From: Echinicola sp. 20G
Lineage (GTDB): Bacteria; Bacteroidota; Bacteroidia; Cytophagales; Cyclobacteriaceae
Length of the DNA: 64,000 nucleotides
Direction of reading: 5' to 3'
NCBI RefSeq assembly: GCF_015533855.1
Contig: NZ_AP024154.1
Span: forward strand, 3,416,501-3,480,500
Both the position numbers and the translations under genes were made by a program. The notes below the pieces were generated by a model. The model worked only from the letters and a program-made list of their open reading frames with translations, made no database searches and was not told where the DNA came from. Of the stretch, positions 43,513-52,470 are shown one piece after another (positions within the stretch are counted from its first letter, which is position 1; each line of letters starts with the position of its first letter).

Positions 43513-44528
43513 ATGAAGTTTACTTCAGGGTGTAATAATACCTTAAACTTCTTTTCTACATCCGTTTGTATTTTCTCTGAAAGTGCTTTAATCGCCTCTC
43601 CATCACCATCTCCATAATTAACTAAAACTAATGGTTGGTTTTTATGCACCCCTATTGACCCGAAAGTACGTCCTTTCCAACCTGCTTGCTCTATTAGCCA
43701 GGCTGCAGGAACTTTTACTTCTTTTGACTGTGGGTATCCAGGAATAGTTGGATGTATGGCTTTTAACTTTTCAAAATGTTCAAGACTCACTACTGGGTTC
43801 TTGAAAAAGCTTCCAGCATTGCCGATCAGTTTTGGATCTGGCAACTTACTTTGTCGGATAGATATGACCGCTTTGCTGATATCGTCGATGGTAATCTCAT
43901 TTTCCGAAATACCCATTTCCTGAAGCGTTGTCTTTATAGCTCCATAAGTAATATTTGGAGTTGATTGTTTTGAAAGTTTGTATGTGACATGTGTGATCAC
44001 GTATTTATCACGAGCAGTGTTTTTGAAAATACTTTCTCTGTACCCAAAATTGCATTGATCATGATTGAATGTTTCGACTTCCAGGGTTTTCCGGTTGACA
44101 GCTTCAAGATGATCAAAAACTTCTTTTATTTCTACTCCATAAGCACCAATGTTTTGCATGGGTGAAGCTCCAACCGTACCTGGGATCAAAGATAAATTTT
44201 CTATTCCAGCCCAGTTTTGCTTAATGGCATATTGGACGAAGTCGTGCCATATTTCGCCAGCACCAACTTTTACCCAGATATTATTTTGATCCTCTTTTTG
44301 AACAGTAATCCCTGTAATATTCATTTTTATGACCATAGCATAAATATCCTTGGTGAGAAGGATATTGCTGCCTCCCCCTAAAATAAATACAGGGGTTTTG
44401 CGGTCTTCCGCCATCCTAAGTGCTTTTTGGACTTCTTGGATAGATTGGACTTCTGTAAAAAATCTAGCTTTTTTGTCTATTTGAAAAGTATTGTATGATT
44501 TTAAAGAAATGTTTTCTTGTATCTTCAT
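43509..44528 (-). CDS. murB: UDP-N-acetylenolpyruvoylglucosamine reductase
   Basis: Reduces UDP-GlcNAc-enolpyruvate to UDP-MurNAc with NADPH and FAD, the second committed step of peptidoglycan synthesis. 339 residues, the longer type I form. FAD domain: YNTFQIDKKARFFTEV, PVFILGGGSNILLT and LIPGTVGASPMQNIGAYGVEI. The type I insertion with YRESIFK (about 170) and the catalytic Ser in GNAGSFFKNPVV (about 240) are visible. Stands alone, with a short promoter region before the divergent gene at 44679. Confidence 0.96.
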   Translation of the reverse strand: MKIQENISLKSYNTFQIDKKARFFTEVQSIQEVQKALRMAEDRKTPVFILGGGSNILLTKDIYAMVIKMNITGITVQKEDQNNIWVKVGAGEIWHDFVQYAIKQNWAGIENLSLIPGTVGASPMQNIGAYGVEIKEVFDHLEAVNRKTLEVETFNHDQCNFGYRESIFKNTARDKYVITHVTYKLSKQSTPNITYGAIKTTLQEMGISENEITIDDISKAVISIRQSKLPDPKLIGNAGSFFKNPVVSLEHFEKLKAIHPTIPGYPQSKEVKVPAAWLIEQAGWKGRTFGSIGVHKNQPLVLVNYGDGDGEAIKALSEKIQTDVEKKFKVLLHPEVNFI

Positions 44529-44678
44529 GGATAAGTTTTAGTTCTAGTGGGCATTTTCGAAAACTTTATTAACCGTCTCTATCAGATCATGGCGAGTGAA
44601 ATGCCTAATGCGAAATAAACAAGATTTTGTTCAATAAGAAAGAAAGAGTGTTACAAGCTTTCGAAAAGATAAACACAT

Positions 44679-45617
44679 ATGAAAGAAATGGTCATTAATG
44701 GAATCAGGATAAGGCCAGGTCAGTCAGTGAATATTGAAATTGCCATTGCAAGGCTTCCTACACATACATTGATTGATTTACCTATATTTATACATCGTGC
44801 CAAAGAAGATGGTCCAGTGGTATTGATCAGTGGTGGTGTACATGGTGATGAAATTAATGGTGTGGTAGCCGTGAAGCGAATGCTTGAGGAAGAGATTTTT
44901 CAACCCAAAAGAGGTACTCTGATTTATATTCCTTTGGTCAATGTTTATGGCTTTTTGAGTAACAGTAGGACATTCCCCGATGGTCGGGACCTGAACAGGA
45001 GTTTTCCCGGAAACAACAAAGGTTCACTGGCTTCACAAATAGCCTATATTTTGACTACCCAAATTATTCCGATTATTGACTACGGAATTGATATCCATAC
45101 GGGAGGTAGAATGCTTTCTAATTATCCACAAATTAGGGTCGATTTTAAAGATAAAATAGGGATGGAAATGGCGAAGGCTTTTGGGACCCGCTTTATCATC
45201 AATTCATCCCATATTGATAAGTCTTTCAGAAAAGAAGCATTTAAATTCAAAAAACATATTTTGGTTTATGAAGGAGGGGAGTCTATGAGGTTGGATGAGT
45301 TTTCTGTTGAGGAGGCAATTTTAGGAACCAAAAGACTTTTAAACCATTTGGGGATTATTGAGGAAACATTACCAGATAGTGAGACTTTGGTTATAAAAGA
45401 AAGTAGCTGGACGAGGGCCAAAATTTCAGGGATTTTCACCCCTGTTGTCAAGCCTGGAGACGAAATAAAGAAAAGACAAGTGTTAGCGCGTATTTCTGAT
45501 CCTTATGGTCAAGTAAAGGTACCGGTGAAAAGCAATGCAAATGGATACATTGTTGGGATGAACTATTCTCCAGTGGTAAATGCTGGAGATGCTTTGTTTC
45601 ATATTGGAAAAGTATGA
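44679..45617 (+). CDS. Succinylglutamate desuccinylase/aspartoacylase-family zinc hydrolase
   Basis: 312 residues of the M14-related AstE/AspA family, which cleave an amide next to a carboxylate. Zinc ligands: GGVHGDEINGVVAV (His and Glu, about 54-67) and DIHTGGRM (His, about 141). DLNRSFPG gives the substrate Arg, and YEGGES near 203 the catalytic Glu. The C-terminal 80 residues (from about 230) form a beta-barrel with FTPVVKPGDEIKKRQVLARI, as in many bacterial members. The natural substrate is unknown. The ergothioneine genes follow after 68 bp on the same strand. Confidence 0.85.
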   Translation: MKEMVINGIRIRPGQSVNIEIAIARLPTHTLIDLPIFIHRAKEDGPVVLISGGVHGDEINGVVAVKRMLEEEIFQPKRGTLIYIPLVNVYGFLSNSRTFPDGRDLNRSFPGNNKGSLASQIAYILTTQIIPIIDYGIDIHTGGRMLSNYPQIRVDFKDKIGMEMAKAFGTRFIINSSHIDKSFRKEAFKFKKHILVYEGGESMRLDEFSVEEAILGTKRLLNHLGIIEETLPDSETLVIKESSWTRAKISGIFTPVVKPGDEIKKRQVLARISDPYGQVKVPVKSNANGYIVGMNYSPVVNAGDALFHIGKV

Positions 45618-45685
45618 TAAAGTGAATCAAATTGATTTTCAGCTGCTTTACTTAACCTAGGCATTAAAATTGCTTTTGGAAAACC

Positions 45686-46828
45686 ATGACTTTTGATAAT
45701 TACAAGCAAATTAGAGATCGAAGCGAGTCTTTGTGCACGCACCTCGAAACGGAGGATTTTGTGATTCAAGCGGCGGAACATGTGAGCCCTGCAAAATGGC
45801 ATCTTGCACATACGAGCTGGTTTTTTGAAACATTTGTTTTGAAGAAATACTTGCCTGATTATAAAGAATTTCACCCAGATTTTAGTTTTTTCTTCAACAG
45901 CTATTACAATGCAGTGGGAGAGAGGACGGCGAGAAACCACAGGGGCTTGATGACCCGGCCGACTATAGAGGAGGTTTTTGACTATAGAGGATATATTGAT
46001 GAGCAAATGAGGGATATTTTTGATAATCATTTTTCCGATGAAGTTAGTGCTATCATTACCCTTGGCCTTAATCATGAGCAACAACATCAAGAGTTGCTGA
46101 TTACAGACTTAAAATATAATCTTTGGCTAAACCCATTGCTACCTTCTGTACTTAATATCAAAGAATATCCTAGTCAGTTAGAAAGGGGATGGTTGAAAAT
46201 CAAAGAAGATATCTATCCCATTGGACACAAAGATGAGGGCTTTTGCTTTGATAATGAGTTGGGAAGACATAAAGTTTATTTAGATGATTTTATAGTTTCA
46301 TCAAATCTAGTGACCAATCAAGAGTATCAGGAATTTATTGAATCCGGAGGGTATGAGAATCCAGATTATTGGCATTCTGATGGTTGGGCTTGGGTAATTT
46401 CTGAAGATATAAAGGCCCCTTTGTATTGGTTGACAAAAGAAGGAAGAACTTTTTACTATACTCTTGACGGATTAAAAGAATTAGATCCCAATGCACCAGT
46501 AAGCCATATATCCTTTTATGAGGCAGCGGCTTTTGCGGAATGGTCAGGTTACAGGCTTCCTACTGAGTTTGAATGGGAAGTGGCTTCCCATAAGTTTTCT
46601 TGGGGAGATCGATGGGAGTGGACCAACTCTGCATATTTGCCTTATCCTAAGTTTGAAAAAGCACCAGGTGCCATTGGAGAGTACAACGGTAAGTTTATGG
46701 TGAATCAGATGGTTTTAAGAGGGGCATCAGTGGCAACTTCACCTGGGCACTCAAGAAATACCTACCGTAATTTTTTTCACCCACATTACCGATGGCAGTT
46801 TACAGGAATTAGACTTTGCAAAAGATAA
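45686..46828 (+). CDS. egtB: Ergothioneine sulfoxide synthase EgtB-like
   Basis: An iron enzyme that joins hercynine with a sulfur donor (gamma-Glu-Cys or cysteine) and oxygen to give a sulfoxide on the way to ergothioneine. 380 residues: a DinB_2 domain (about 1-150) with the three iron histidines in LAHTSWFFETF (His42) and LNHEQQHQELL (His130, His134), then an FGE-sulfatase domain (about 170-380) ending GHSRNTYRNFFHPHYRWQFTGIRL. egtD follows 12 bp downstream. No egtA, egtC or egtE is near, so the donor may be free cysteine, as reported for some EgtB types; the donor cannot be read from this sequence. Confidence 0.92.
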   Translation: MTFDNYKQIRDRSESLCTHLETEDFVIQAAEHVSPAKWHLAHTSWFFETFVLKKYLPDYKEFHPDFSFFFNSYYNAVGERTARNHRGLMTRPTIEEVFDYRGYIDEQMRDIFDNHFSDEVSAIITLGLNHEQQHQELLITDLKYNLWLNPLLPSVLNIKEYPSQLERGWLKIKEDIYPIGHKDEGFCFDNELGRHKVYLDDFIVSSNLVTNQEYQEFIESGGYENPDYWHSDGWAWVISEDIKAPLYWLTKEGRTFYYTLDGLKELDPNAPVSHISFYEAAAFAEWSGYRLPTEFEWEVASHKFSWGDRWEWTNSAYLPYPKFEKAPGAIGEYNGKFMVNQMVLRGASVATSPGHSRNTYRNFFHPHYRWQFTGIRLCKR

Positions 46829-46840
46829 CTTCATTAACTC

Positions 46841-47803
46841 ATGGAATACTCCCTTAGAAAAGATACTGAATTTGCCAGAGATGTATTGGTTGGACTCAGT
46901 GGAAATAATAAGTTTTTGTCCTCAAAATACTTTTATGACCATAAAGGAGATGAGTTGTTTCAGAAAATTATGCAGTTACCTGAGTATTATTTGACAAGGA
47001 AGGAATTTGGTATACTGAAGGAATATCATAGGTATATTTTAGAAAGAATATCAGATTCCACACACTTTAATATGGTGGAAATGGGAGCTGGTGATGGTCT
47101 TAAAACTAAAATTCTTCTTGAATATCTTTACAATCAAAGAGCAAACTTTACTTATTATCCAATCGATATTTCCGGAAATGTCTTGAAACAGTTGGAAACT
47201 TCATTGAATGTTTCTTATCCAGGAATTAAGGTTTCTCCTATTGTTAGCAATTACAAAAATGCATTGCAGGATCCACTTTGGAATAGAAAAACCAAAACTT
47301 TACTATTATTTCTAGGGGCCAATATTGGGAATTTTGTTTGGAATGATGCTGTGAAGGTCCTTAGACGAATTGCTAGGTCTTTGCAAGAAGGTGATATGGC
47401 GCTGATTGGTTTTGACCTGAAAAAAGATCCTGAATTGATATTGCAGGCTTATGATGACAGCCAAGGTGTTACTAAGGATTTTAACTTGAACATTTTGATT
47501 AGGATTAACAAAGAGCTTGGCGGAAATTTTGATTTGACCAAGTTTAAACATTGGCCGGTTTACAATCCGGTGACAGGGGAGTGCAGGAGTTACTTAGTAA
47601 GCTTAGTGGAACAAGAGGTCAGTGTTGAAGCTTTGGAACAGCGTTTTAGGTTTAAAAAAGCAGAAGCCATTCATACTGAGGTGTCCAAAAAGTATGATAA
47701 AGATGAGCTCTTGCTGCTGGCAGAAGATAGTGGTTTTGAAGTTTTGGAGAATTTTGAAGATGGTGATGGTTATTTTACGGATAGCCTTTGGAGAAAAAAG
47801 TGA
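46841..47803 (+). CDS. egtD: L-histidine N(alpha)-methyltransferase EgtD
   Basis: Adds three methyl groups from S-adenosylmethionine to histidine to give hercynine. 320 residues, the usual EgtD length. SAM site MVEMGAGDGLKTKILLEYL (about 75-93), the YYPIDISGNVL block, and the family motif LLLFLGANIGNFVWNDA (about 156-172). N-terminal KYFYDHKGDELFQKIMQLPEYYLTRKE is the histidine-side signature. With egtB immediately upstream, this is a two-gene ergothioneine operon. Confidence 0.94.
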   Translation: MEYSLRKDTEFARDVLVGLSGNNKFLSSKYFYDHKGDELFQKIMQLPEYYLTRKEFGILKEYHRYILERISDSTHFNMVEMGAGDGLKTKILLEYLYNQRANFTYYPIDISGNVLKQLETSLNVSYPGIKVSPIVSNYKNALQDPLWNRKTKTLLLFLGANIGNFVWNDAVKVLRRIARSLQEGDMALIGFDLKKDPELILQAYDDSQGVTKDFNLNILIRINKELGGNFDLTKFKHWPVYNPVTGECRSYLVSLVEQEVSVEALEQRFRFKKAEAIHTEVSKKYDKDELLLLAEDSGFEVLENFEDGDGYFTDSLWRKK

Positions 47804-47866
47804 GCTTCCTTTAAGTTTAAGAGTTCTGTATAAAACATTACCTTCGCGGTGGATCAATGTTTTTTT

Positions 47867-48649
47867 ATGAAAAGTAAGCCGCATACATATTTGTTCAAGG
47901 TTCAATATTTGGGTTTTAGATATCACGGATGGCAGAAGCAACCCGGGGTGAAAACGATTCAAGAAATGTTGGAAAGAGCTTTCAAAGCCAAATTGGGACA
48001 TGGAGATTTCAATATTTTAGGGGCAGGTAGGACCGATGCAGGTGTTTCTTGTATGGGCGGTTTTTTTGAGTTATTTTCTACGGAGGAAGTTAATTTGGAT
48101 GGAGTGATTAATGGTGTAAACAAATATTTGCCTGATGATATCCGGTTAATAACAGCAGAGCCCATAGGTCCAAAGTTTAACATTATTCAAGATGTAAAGG
48201 AAAAGGAATATCGGTATTATTTTTCATATGGAGATAAACCTCACCCGTTTTCAGCTCCATTTGTGGTTGTGATCAAAGACCAATTGGATATAGAACTGAT
48301 GAAACAGGGAGCTGCTCTATTTTCAGGAGTAAATGATTTTAGAAATTTTTGTACCAAGCCTAAGCCTGAAACTGTTTTCAAAAGAGAAATTAAACAATCA
48401 AGTCTAGAAGAATACAAACATGCAGATGTGGAATGGGAAATGTCTGCACCTGTTTATTGCTTCAGCGTTAAAGGAAAGGGGTTTATGAGGAACCAGGTAA
48501 GGTTAATGATGGGAGCTTTGATTGATTTGGGAAGTCACAACTTGACTCTTGCACACCTGAAAAATGCACTTGCAGGAGAAATGAGTGTATTTCTTTTGTC
48601 CAAGAAAGCTGAGGCAAGGGGATTGGTGCTTCATCAAGTATCCTTTTAA
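47867..48649 (+). CDS. truA: tRNA pseudouridine synthase A-like
   Basis: Converts uridines 38-40 of the tRNA anticodon stem to pseudouridine. About 260 residues from ATG 47867 (an in-frame ATG at 47849 adds six). YLGFRYHGWQKQPGVKTIQ at the start, the catalytic Asp in GAGRTDAGVSCMG (about 51), and FMRNQVRLMMGALIDLG near the C-terminus. The loop after the Asp (VSCMGGFFE) departs from the usual AGVHA, so it may belong to a divergent TruA subgroup. A shared terminator follows the stop. Confidence 0.87.
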   Translation: MKSKPHTYLFKVQYLGFRYHGWQKQPGVKTIQEMLERAFKAKLGHGDFNILGAGRTDAGVSCMGGFFELFSTEEVNLDGVINGVNKYLPDDIRLITAEPIGPKFNIIQDVKEKEYRYYFSYGDKPHPFSAPFVVVIKDQLDIELMKQGAALFSGVNDFRNFCTKPKPETVFKREIKQSSLEEYKHADVEWEMSAPVYCFSVKGKGFMRNQVRLMMGALIDLGSHNLTLAHLKNALAGEMSVFLLSKKAEARGLVLHQVSF

Positions 48650-48653
48650 TGAA

Positions 48654-48682
48654 AAAGCCCCGCTCGTTTAGAGTAGGGCTTT
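48654..48682. terminator. Bidirectional terminator after truA
   Basis: AAAGCCC (48654-48660) pairs with GGGCTTT (48676-48682) with a partly paired inner stem. It lies between convergent truA and the phosphoglucomutase gene. Confidence 0.75.
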
Positions 48683-48708
48683 GGGATTTCTTAATTGATG
48701 AAGTTTTT

Positions 48709-50436
48709 CTATTCGAAGAACTTTTTGAGACCTTCAATTTTCTTCTGCAAAGAAGCCTCTACAGCTCGGTAAGCATCTCTATTTGGCAATGTCTCGTTAA
48801 CAGAAATATAGTATTTAATCTTTGGTTCTGTACCGGAAGGACGGGCGGATATTTTGCTTCCGTCTTCCAAGTAGAATTGAATAACATTGCTCTTATCCAT
48901 GTCCAATGTTTCTTCGGTACCTTCTAGAACGTTATAGACTTTACTTTCCTTTACATCTACCACTTTTACCACTTTGATTCCATTGATGGCTTCAGGTCTA
49001 TTAGTTCTGAAGCCATGCATCAATTGTTGGATTTGCTCAGCCCCGTCCTTGCCTTTTTTGGTTACGGAAATAAGAGACTCTTTGTAGAAGCCATATTCTT
49101 GGTAAATCTCAGCCAAGACATCAAAAAGTGTCATGCCTCTTTCTTTATAATAAGCAACAGCTTCTGCTAATGTGGCACAGGCTGAAACACCATCTTTATC
49201 CCTAACGGCATCACCCACCAAGAAACCATAACTTTCCTCACCGCCACATATGAATTGTTTTTTGCCTTCAAGCTCTCTAATAACTGCAGCAATATTTTTA
49301 AAGCCAGTGAGTACTCGGTAACAAGGAATATTAAAGCCTCTACAGATATCTTCTATGAGTTCAGTGGTTACGATGGTGTTGACCATGAATTGGTCTCCCG
49401 TAAATTTTCCTCGTTTGCTCCATAGGTTCAACAAGTAATAGGTGAGTATGGATCCTGTTTGATTTCCATTGAGTAATTCAAATTCTCCGTTTTCATTAGG
49501 AATAGCAGCAGCATATCGGTCACCATCCGGGTCACAAGCCAAAACCAATTCAGCATTGACTTCTTTACCAAGTTTAAGGGAAAGGTCTAGCGCCTCGGCC
49601 TCTTCAGGATTGGGGTAAATTACAGTTGGGAAATTGCCATCAGGTTCAGCTTGTTCTTTGACAATATGGATGTTTTCAAAACCAAATGTTTTCAAAGCGG
49701 CAGGAACCATTTTGCCAGAAGCACCATGAATGGGAGAAAAGACGATGCTCATGTCTTTTTGATTCAATATAGCTTTTGGAGAAAGGCTGAACTTTTTGAT
49801 ATCATTTAGATAGCTTAGGTCCATTTCCTGACCTATGTATTCGATCAGATTTTCATCTTTATCCCACTTTACATCATCAATAGAACTAATTTTTTGAACT
49901 TCCATAATGATATTTTTGTCATGGGGAGCCACTATTTGGCCACCATCCTCCCAGTATGCTTTATAGCCATTGTATTCTTTGGGATTGTGGGAGGCTGTGA
50001 TCATTACCCCACTTTTACAACCATAATACCTGATGGCATATGAAAGCATTGGGGTAGGACGCATTTCCTTAAAGTATTTTACTTTAATACCATTAGCAGA
50101 CAATACATTGGCTGTTGTATCTGCAAACAAAGTGTTATTGATGCGGGAATCGTGAGTAATAGCTACTTTGATTTCTTCACCAGGAAAGCAAGCCAATAGG
50201 TAATTGGCAAGTCCTTGAGTGGCCATTCCTATCGTATAAACATTCATTCTATTTGAACCTATCCCCATTATGCCTCTCAGACCACCTGTTCCAAATTCAA
50301 GATCTCTGTAAAATGAATCGATAAGTTCTGTTTGGTCATCAGCGGCAATAAGCTGTTGGATTTGTTCTTTGCTTTGCTGGTCAATGTTGCTGCTAAGCCA
50401 TGTTTGGGCTTTGCTAATAATGGATGCGTCTGTCAT
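48709..50436 (-). CDS. Phosphoglucomutase/phosphomannomutase
   Basis: Interconverts hexose 1- and 6-phosphates, supplying sugar nucleotides. About 575 residues from ATG 50436; the longer frame adds 40 hydrophobic residues that do not fit. Phosphoserine loop GVMITASHNPKEYNGYK (about 140-156), metal site DPDGDRYAA, sugar loop GGEESYGFLVG and phosphate site RPSGTEPKIKYY (about 538). The length and order are of the PGM2-like alpha-phosphohexomutase group. It could feed precursors to the surface polysaccharides, including the mannose or glucose route. Monocistronic. Confidence 0.93.
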   Translation of the reverse strand: MTDASIISKAQTWLSSNIDQQSKEQIQQLIAADDQTELIDSFYRDLEFGTGGLRGIMGIGSNRMNVYTIGMATQGLANYLLACFPGEEIKVAITHDSRINNTLFADTTANVLSANGIKVKYFKEMRPTPMLSYAIRYYGCKSGVMITASHNPKEYNGYKAYWEDGGQIVAPHDKNIIMEVQKISSIDDVKWDKDENLIEYIGQEMDLSYLNDIKKFSLSPKAILNQKDMSIVFSPIHGASGKMVPAALKTFGFENIHIVKEQAEPDGNFPTVIYPNPEEAEALDLSLKLGKEVNAELVLACDPDGDRYAAAIPNENGEFELLNGNQTGSILTYYLLNLWSKRGKFTGDQFMVNTIVTTELIEDICRGFNIPCYRVLTGFKNIAAVIRELEGKKQFICGGEESYGFLVGDAVRDKDGVSACATLAEAVAYYKERGMTLFDVLAEIYQEYGFYKESLISVTKKGKDGAEQIQQLMHGFRTNRPEAINGIKVVKVVDVKESKVYNVLEGTEETLDMDKSNVIQFYLEDGSKISARPSGTEPKIKYYISVNETLPNRDAYRAVEASLQKKIEGLKKFFE

Positions 50437-50580
50437 GTTGTGTAAAAAACTTAAATGAAAATCTAATTTAATCATAAAAGCCATTAATGCCACTTTGAGA
50501 TGAATCAGAAAGATAAAAAGTAAAGAAAATTTTACTTTTTGTAAATGATCTCCCAATGTTTATAAACAGCTTTTTTATTA

Positions 50581-51675
50581 CTATAAATTACCCCTTAACG
50601 CTTGTTCTCTTTCTATCGATTCAAAGAGGGCTCTGAAGTTTCCTTTTCCAAATGATTTGGCTCCCTTTCGTTGAATGATTTCATAAAACAGGGTAGGCCT
50701 ATCTTGAACTGGTTTTGTGAAGATTTGCAAGAGATAGCCTTCATTATCTCTATCCACCAGAATGTTCAAAGCTTTAAGGGGTTGGATGGATTCTTCTATT
50801 TCACCAACTCTATCCAGCAAGTTTTCATAATAGGTTTCAGGAACCCTTAGGAATTCCACTCCTCGTTTTCTGAGTTCACTTACGGTGTGGATGATGTCAT
50901 CGGTAGCTATAGCGATATGTTGTACACCGGGGCTGTTGTAATAGTCCAAGTATTCTTCGATTTGAGATTTTTTCTTTCCTTCAGCAGGTTCATTGATAGG
51001 GAATTTGATGTAACCATTGCCATTTGAAACTACTTTTGACATCAAGGCTGAATATTCCGTTGAAATATCTTTATCGTCAAAAGTAACCAATAGGTTGAAT
51101 CCCATAACTTTTTCATAAAAGTCAACCCATTTGTTCATTTCTCCCCAACCTACATTTCCAACGCAATGGTCGATGTATTTTAATCCTATTGGTTGAGCTT
51201 TGAATTCATTTTTAGCTTCGATATATCCTGGTAGGAAAGGGCCTTTGTAATCCTTTCTTTCAACAAATGTGTGCAAAGTTTCTCCATACGTGTGGATAGA
51301 GGCCACTTTGACTTGGCCGTTTTCATCTGAAATTGTTTTTGGGGGTTCATGGGAAACTGCTCCTCTTTTGGTTGTTTCTTGCCATGATTTTTCTGCATCA
51401 TCTACCCACAAAGCAAGGACTTTGACTCCATCTCCATGTTTTTTAACATGTTCAGCAATTGGGTGATTTTCGTTGAGAGCACTGGTTAATACCAATCTTA
51501 TCTTATCCTGTCTTAGCACATAAGACGCTCGGTCTCTGACGCCAGTTTCAGGTCCTGCGTATGCTTCTAATTGGTAGCCAAAAGCATATTGATAATATAA
51601 AGCAGATTGTTTGGCATTGCCAACATAGAATTCCACATGATCAGTCCCATTTATGGGGAGGAAATCAGTTTCCAT
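50581..51675 (-). CDS. hppD: 4-Hydroxyphenylpyruvate dioxygenase
   Basis: A non-heme iron enzyme that turns 4-hydroxyphenylpyruvate to homogentisate in tyrosine breakdown. 364 residues with two glyoxalase/VOC halves. Iron ligands: His in LKYIDHCVGNVG (about 170), His in PGVQHIAIATDD (about 252) and Glu in LFYEIIQRKGAKSFGKGNF (about 331). Start MESTDF-like residues are short and suit the family. No other homogentisate genes are in the window. It lies 145 bp upstream of the mutase gene on the same strand. Confidence 0.95.
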   Translation of the reverse strand: METDFLPINGTDHVEFYVGNAKQSALYYQYAFGYQLEAYAGPETGVRDRASYVLRQDKIRLVLTSALNENHPIAEHVKKHGDGVKVLALWVDDAEKSWQETTKRGAVSHEPPKTISDENGQVKVASIHTYGETLHTFVERKDYKGPFLPGYIEAKNEFKAQPIGLKYIDHCVGNVGWGEMNKWVDFYEKVMGFNLLVTFDDKDISTEYSALMSKVVSNGNGYIKFPINEPAEGKKKSQIEEYLDYYNSPGVQHIAIATDDIIHTVSELRKRGVEFLRVPETYYENLLDRVGEIEESIQPLKALNILVDRDNEGYLLQIFTKPVQDRPTLFYEIIQRKGAKSFGKGNFRALFESIEREQALRGNL

Positions 51676-51982
51676 AAGATTCTTTTTTGGGTTTATATAT
51701 TAGTCTTGGAATGGACAATATAGAAAATTTATAAGATGAAAGTAAGCGAATAGAGCGTTGAATGGAGGCGTAATGTGTGAATATCTAGATGACACTAAAA
51801 AGTATTATTCAATGGTAAGTTTAGAAATTTGAATTTTTAAAGGGGCATGGATTGACTTGGGTAATTGTTCGTAAGAATTGAACTGTTGTTATTTTAATTC
51901 AAATAAGCACAATCTGTTTTTTGGAAACTCTAAGGGGATTATCTACCTTCATATTTCATTTAAAAATCAACAAAAAACTGTA
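51676..51982. other. Intergenic region
   Basis: About 307 bp between divergent hppD and the small acidic gene. No gene, repeat or clear promoter match was seen. Confidence 0.4.
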
Positions 51983-52405
51983 ATGGACTTAAATAAGTTA
52001 GACAAGGACCTAACCGCTATTGTAGAGAAGAGAATAGAGCTAAGTAAATTGACTTATGCCGATGAGAATTATGATGATATTGAAGAAGAGCTTCATGATT
52101 TGGAAGATGATTTCAATGAAGAGTTTGGAGACGAATTGGAAGGAGAGCTTGAAAAAATTTACGATAAGCTGGATTCAGATACGGATATTTTGTTGCCTTC
52201 TGCATACTTAGCGAATAAGTATGTGCCTATGTTGCCAGATGCAAGAGGTGTTATTTCTTATGAGGTCAAAGGTAAAGAAGGTGTACCTATAGAGTCAGAG
52301 CAGTTTGATGGACAAGATGTAAGGATTATATTAATACCAAACCCTACAAGATTTGTGATGCAAATCAATGGAGTTGCGATGAAAGACCTTTGGAGGTCTA
52401 GGTAA
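51983..52405 (+). CDS. Small acidic hypothetical protein
   Basis: About 140 residues from ATG 51983. The 35-residue extension in the longer frame looks non-coding, and MDLNKLDKDLTAIVEKRIEL is a natural start. Residues about 15-60 are strongly acidic and helical (DDIEEELHDLEDDFNEEFGDE). The C-terminal half is mixed beta-type (GVISYEVKGKEGVPIESE, VRIILIPNPTRFVMQI). No membrane segment. I do not recognise a named family, though similar short proteins occur in Cytophagales. Convergent with the lyase gene at 52471. Confidence 0.7.
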   Translation: MDLNKLDKDLTAIVEKRIELSKLTYADENYDDIEEELHDLEDDFNEEFGDELEGELEKIYDKLDSDTDILLPSAYLANKYVPMLPDARGVISYEVKGKEGVPIESEQFDGQDVRIILIPNPTRFVMQINGVAMKDLWRSR

Positions 52406-52470
52406 AAGCAGTATAGAATTGAATAAGCTTAGATTGGATGACCTGATTTAAGCTTATTCTAAAAAATAAT

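Noticed and set aside
50437..50556. 40-residue N-terminal extension of the phosphoglucomutase
   Set aside because: Hydrophobic residues do not fit a cytoplasmic mutase, and an ATG at 50436 fits the family start.
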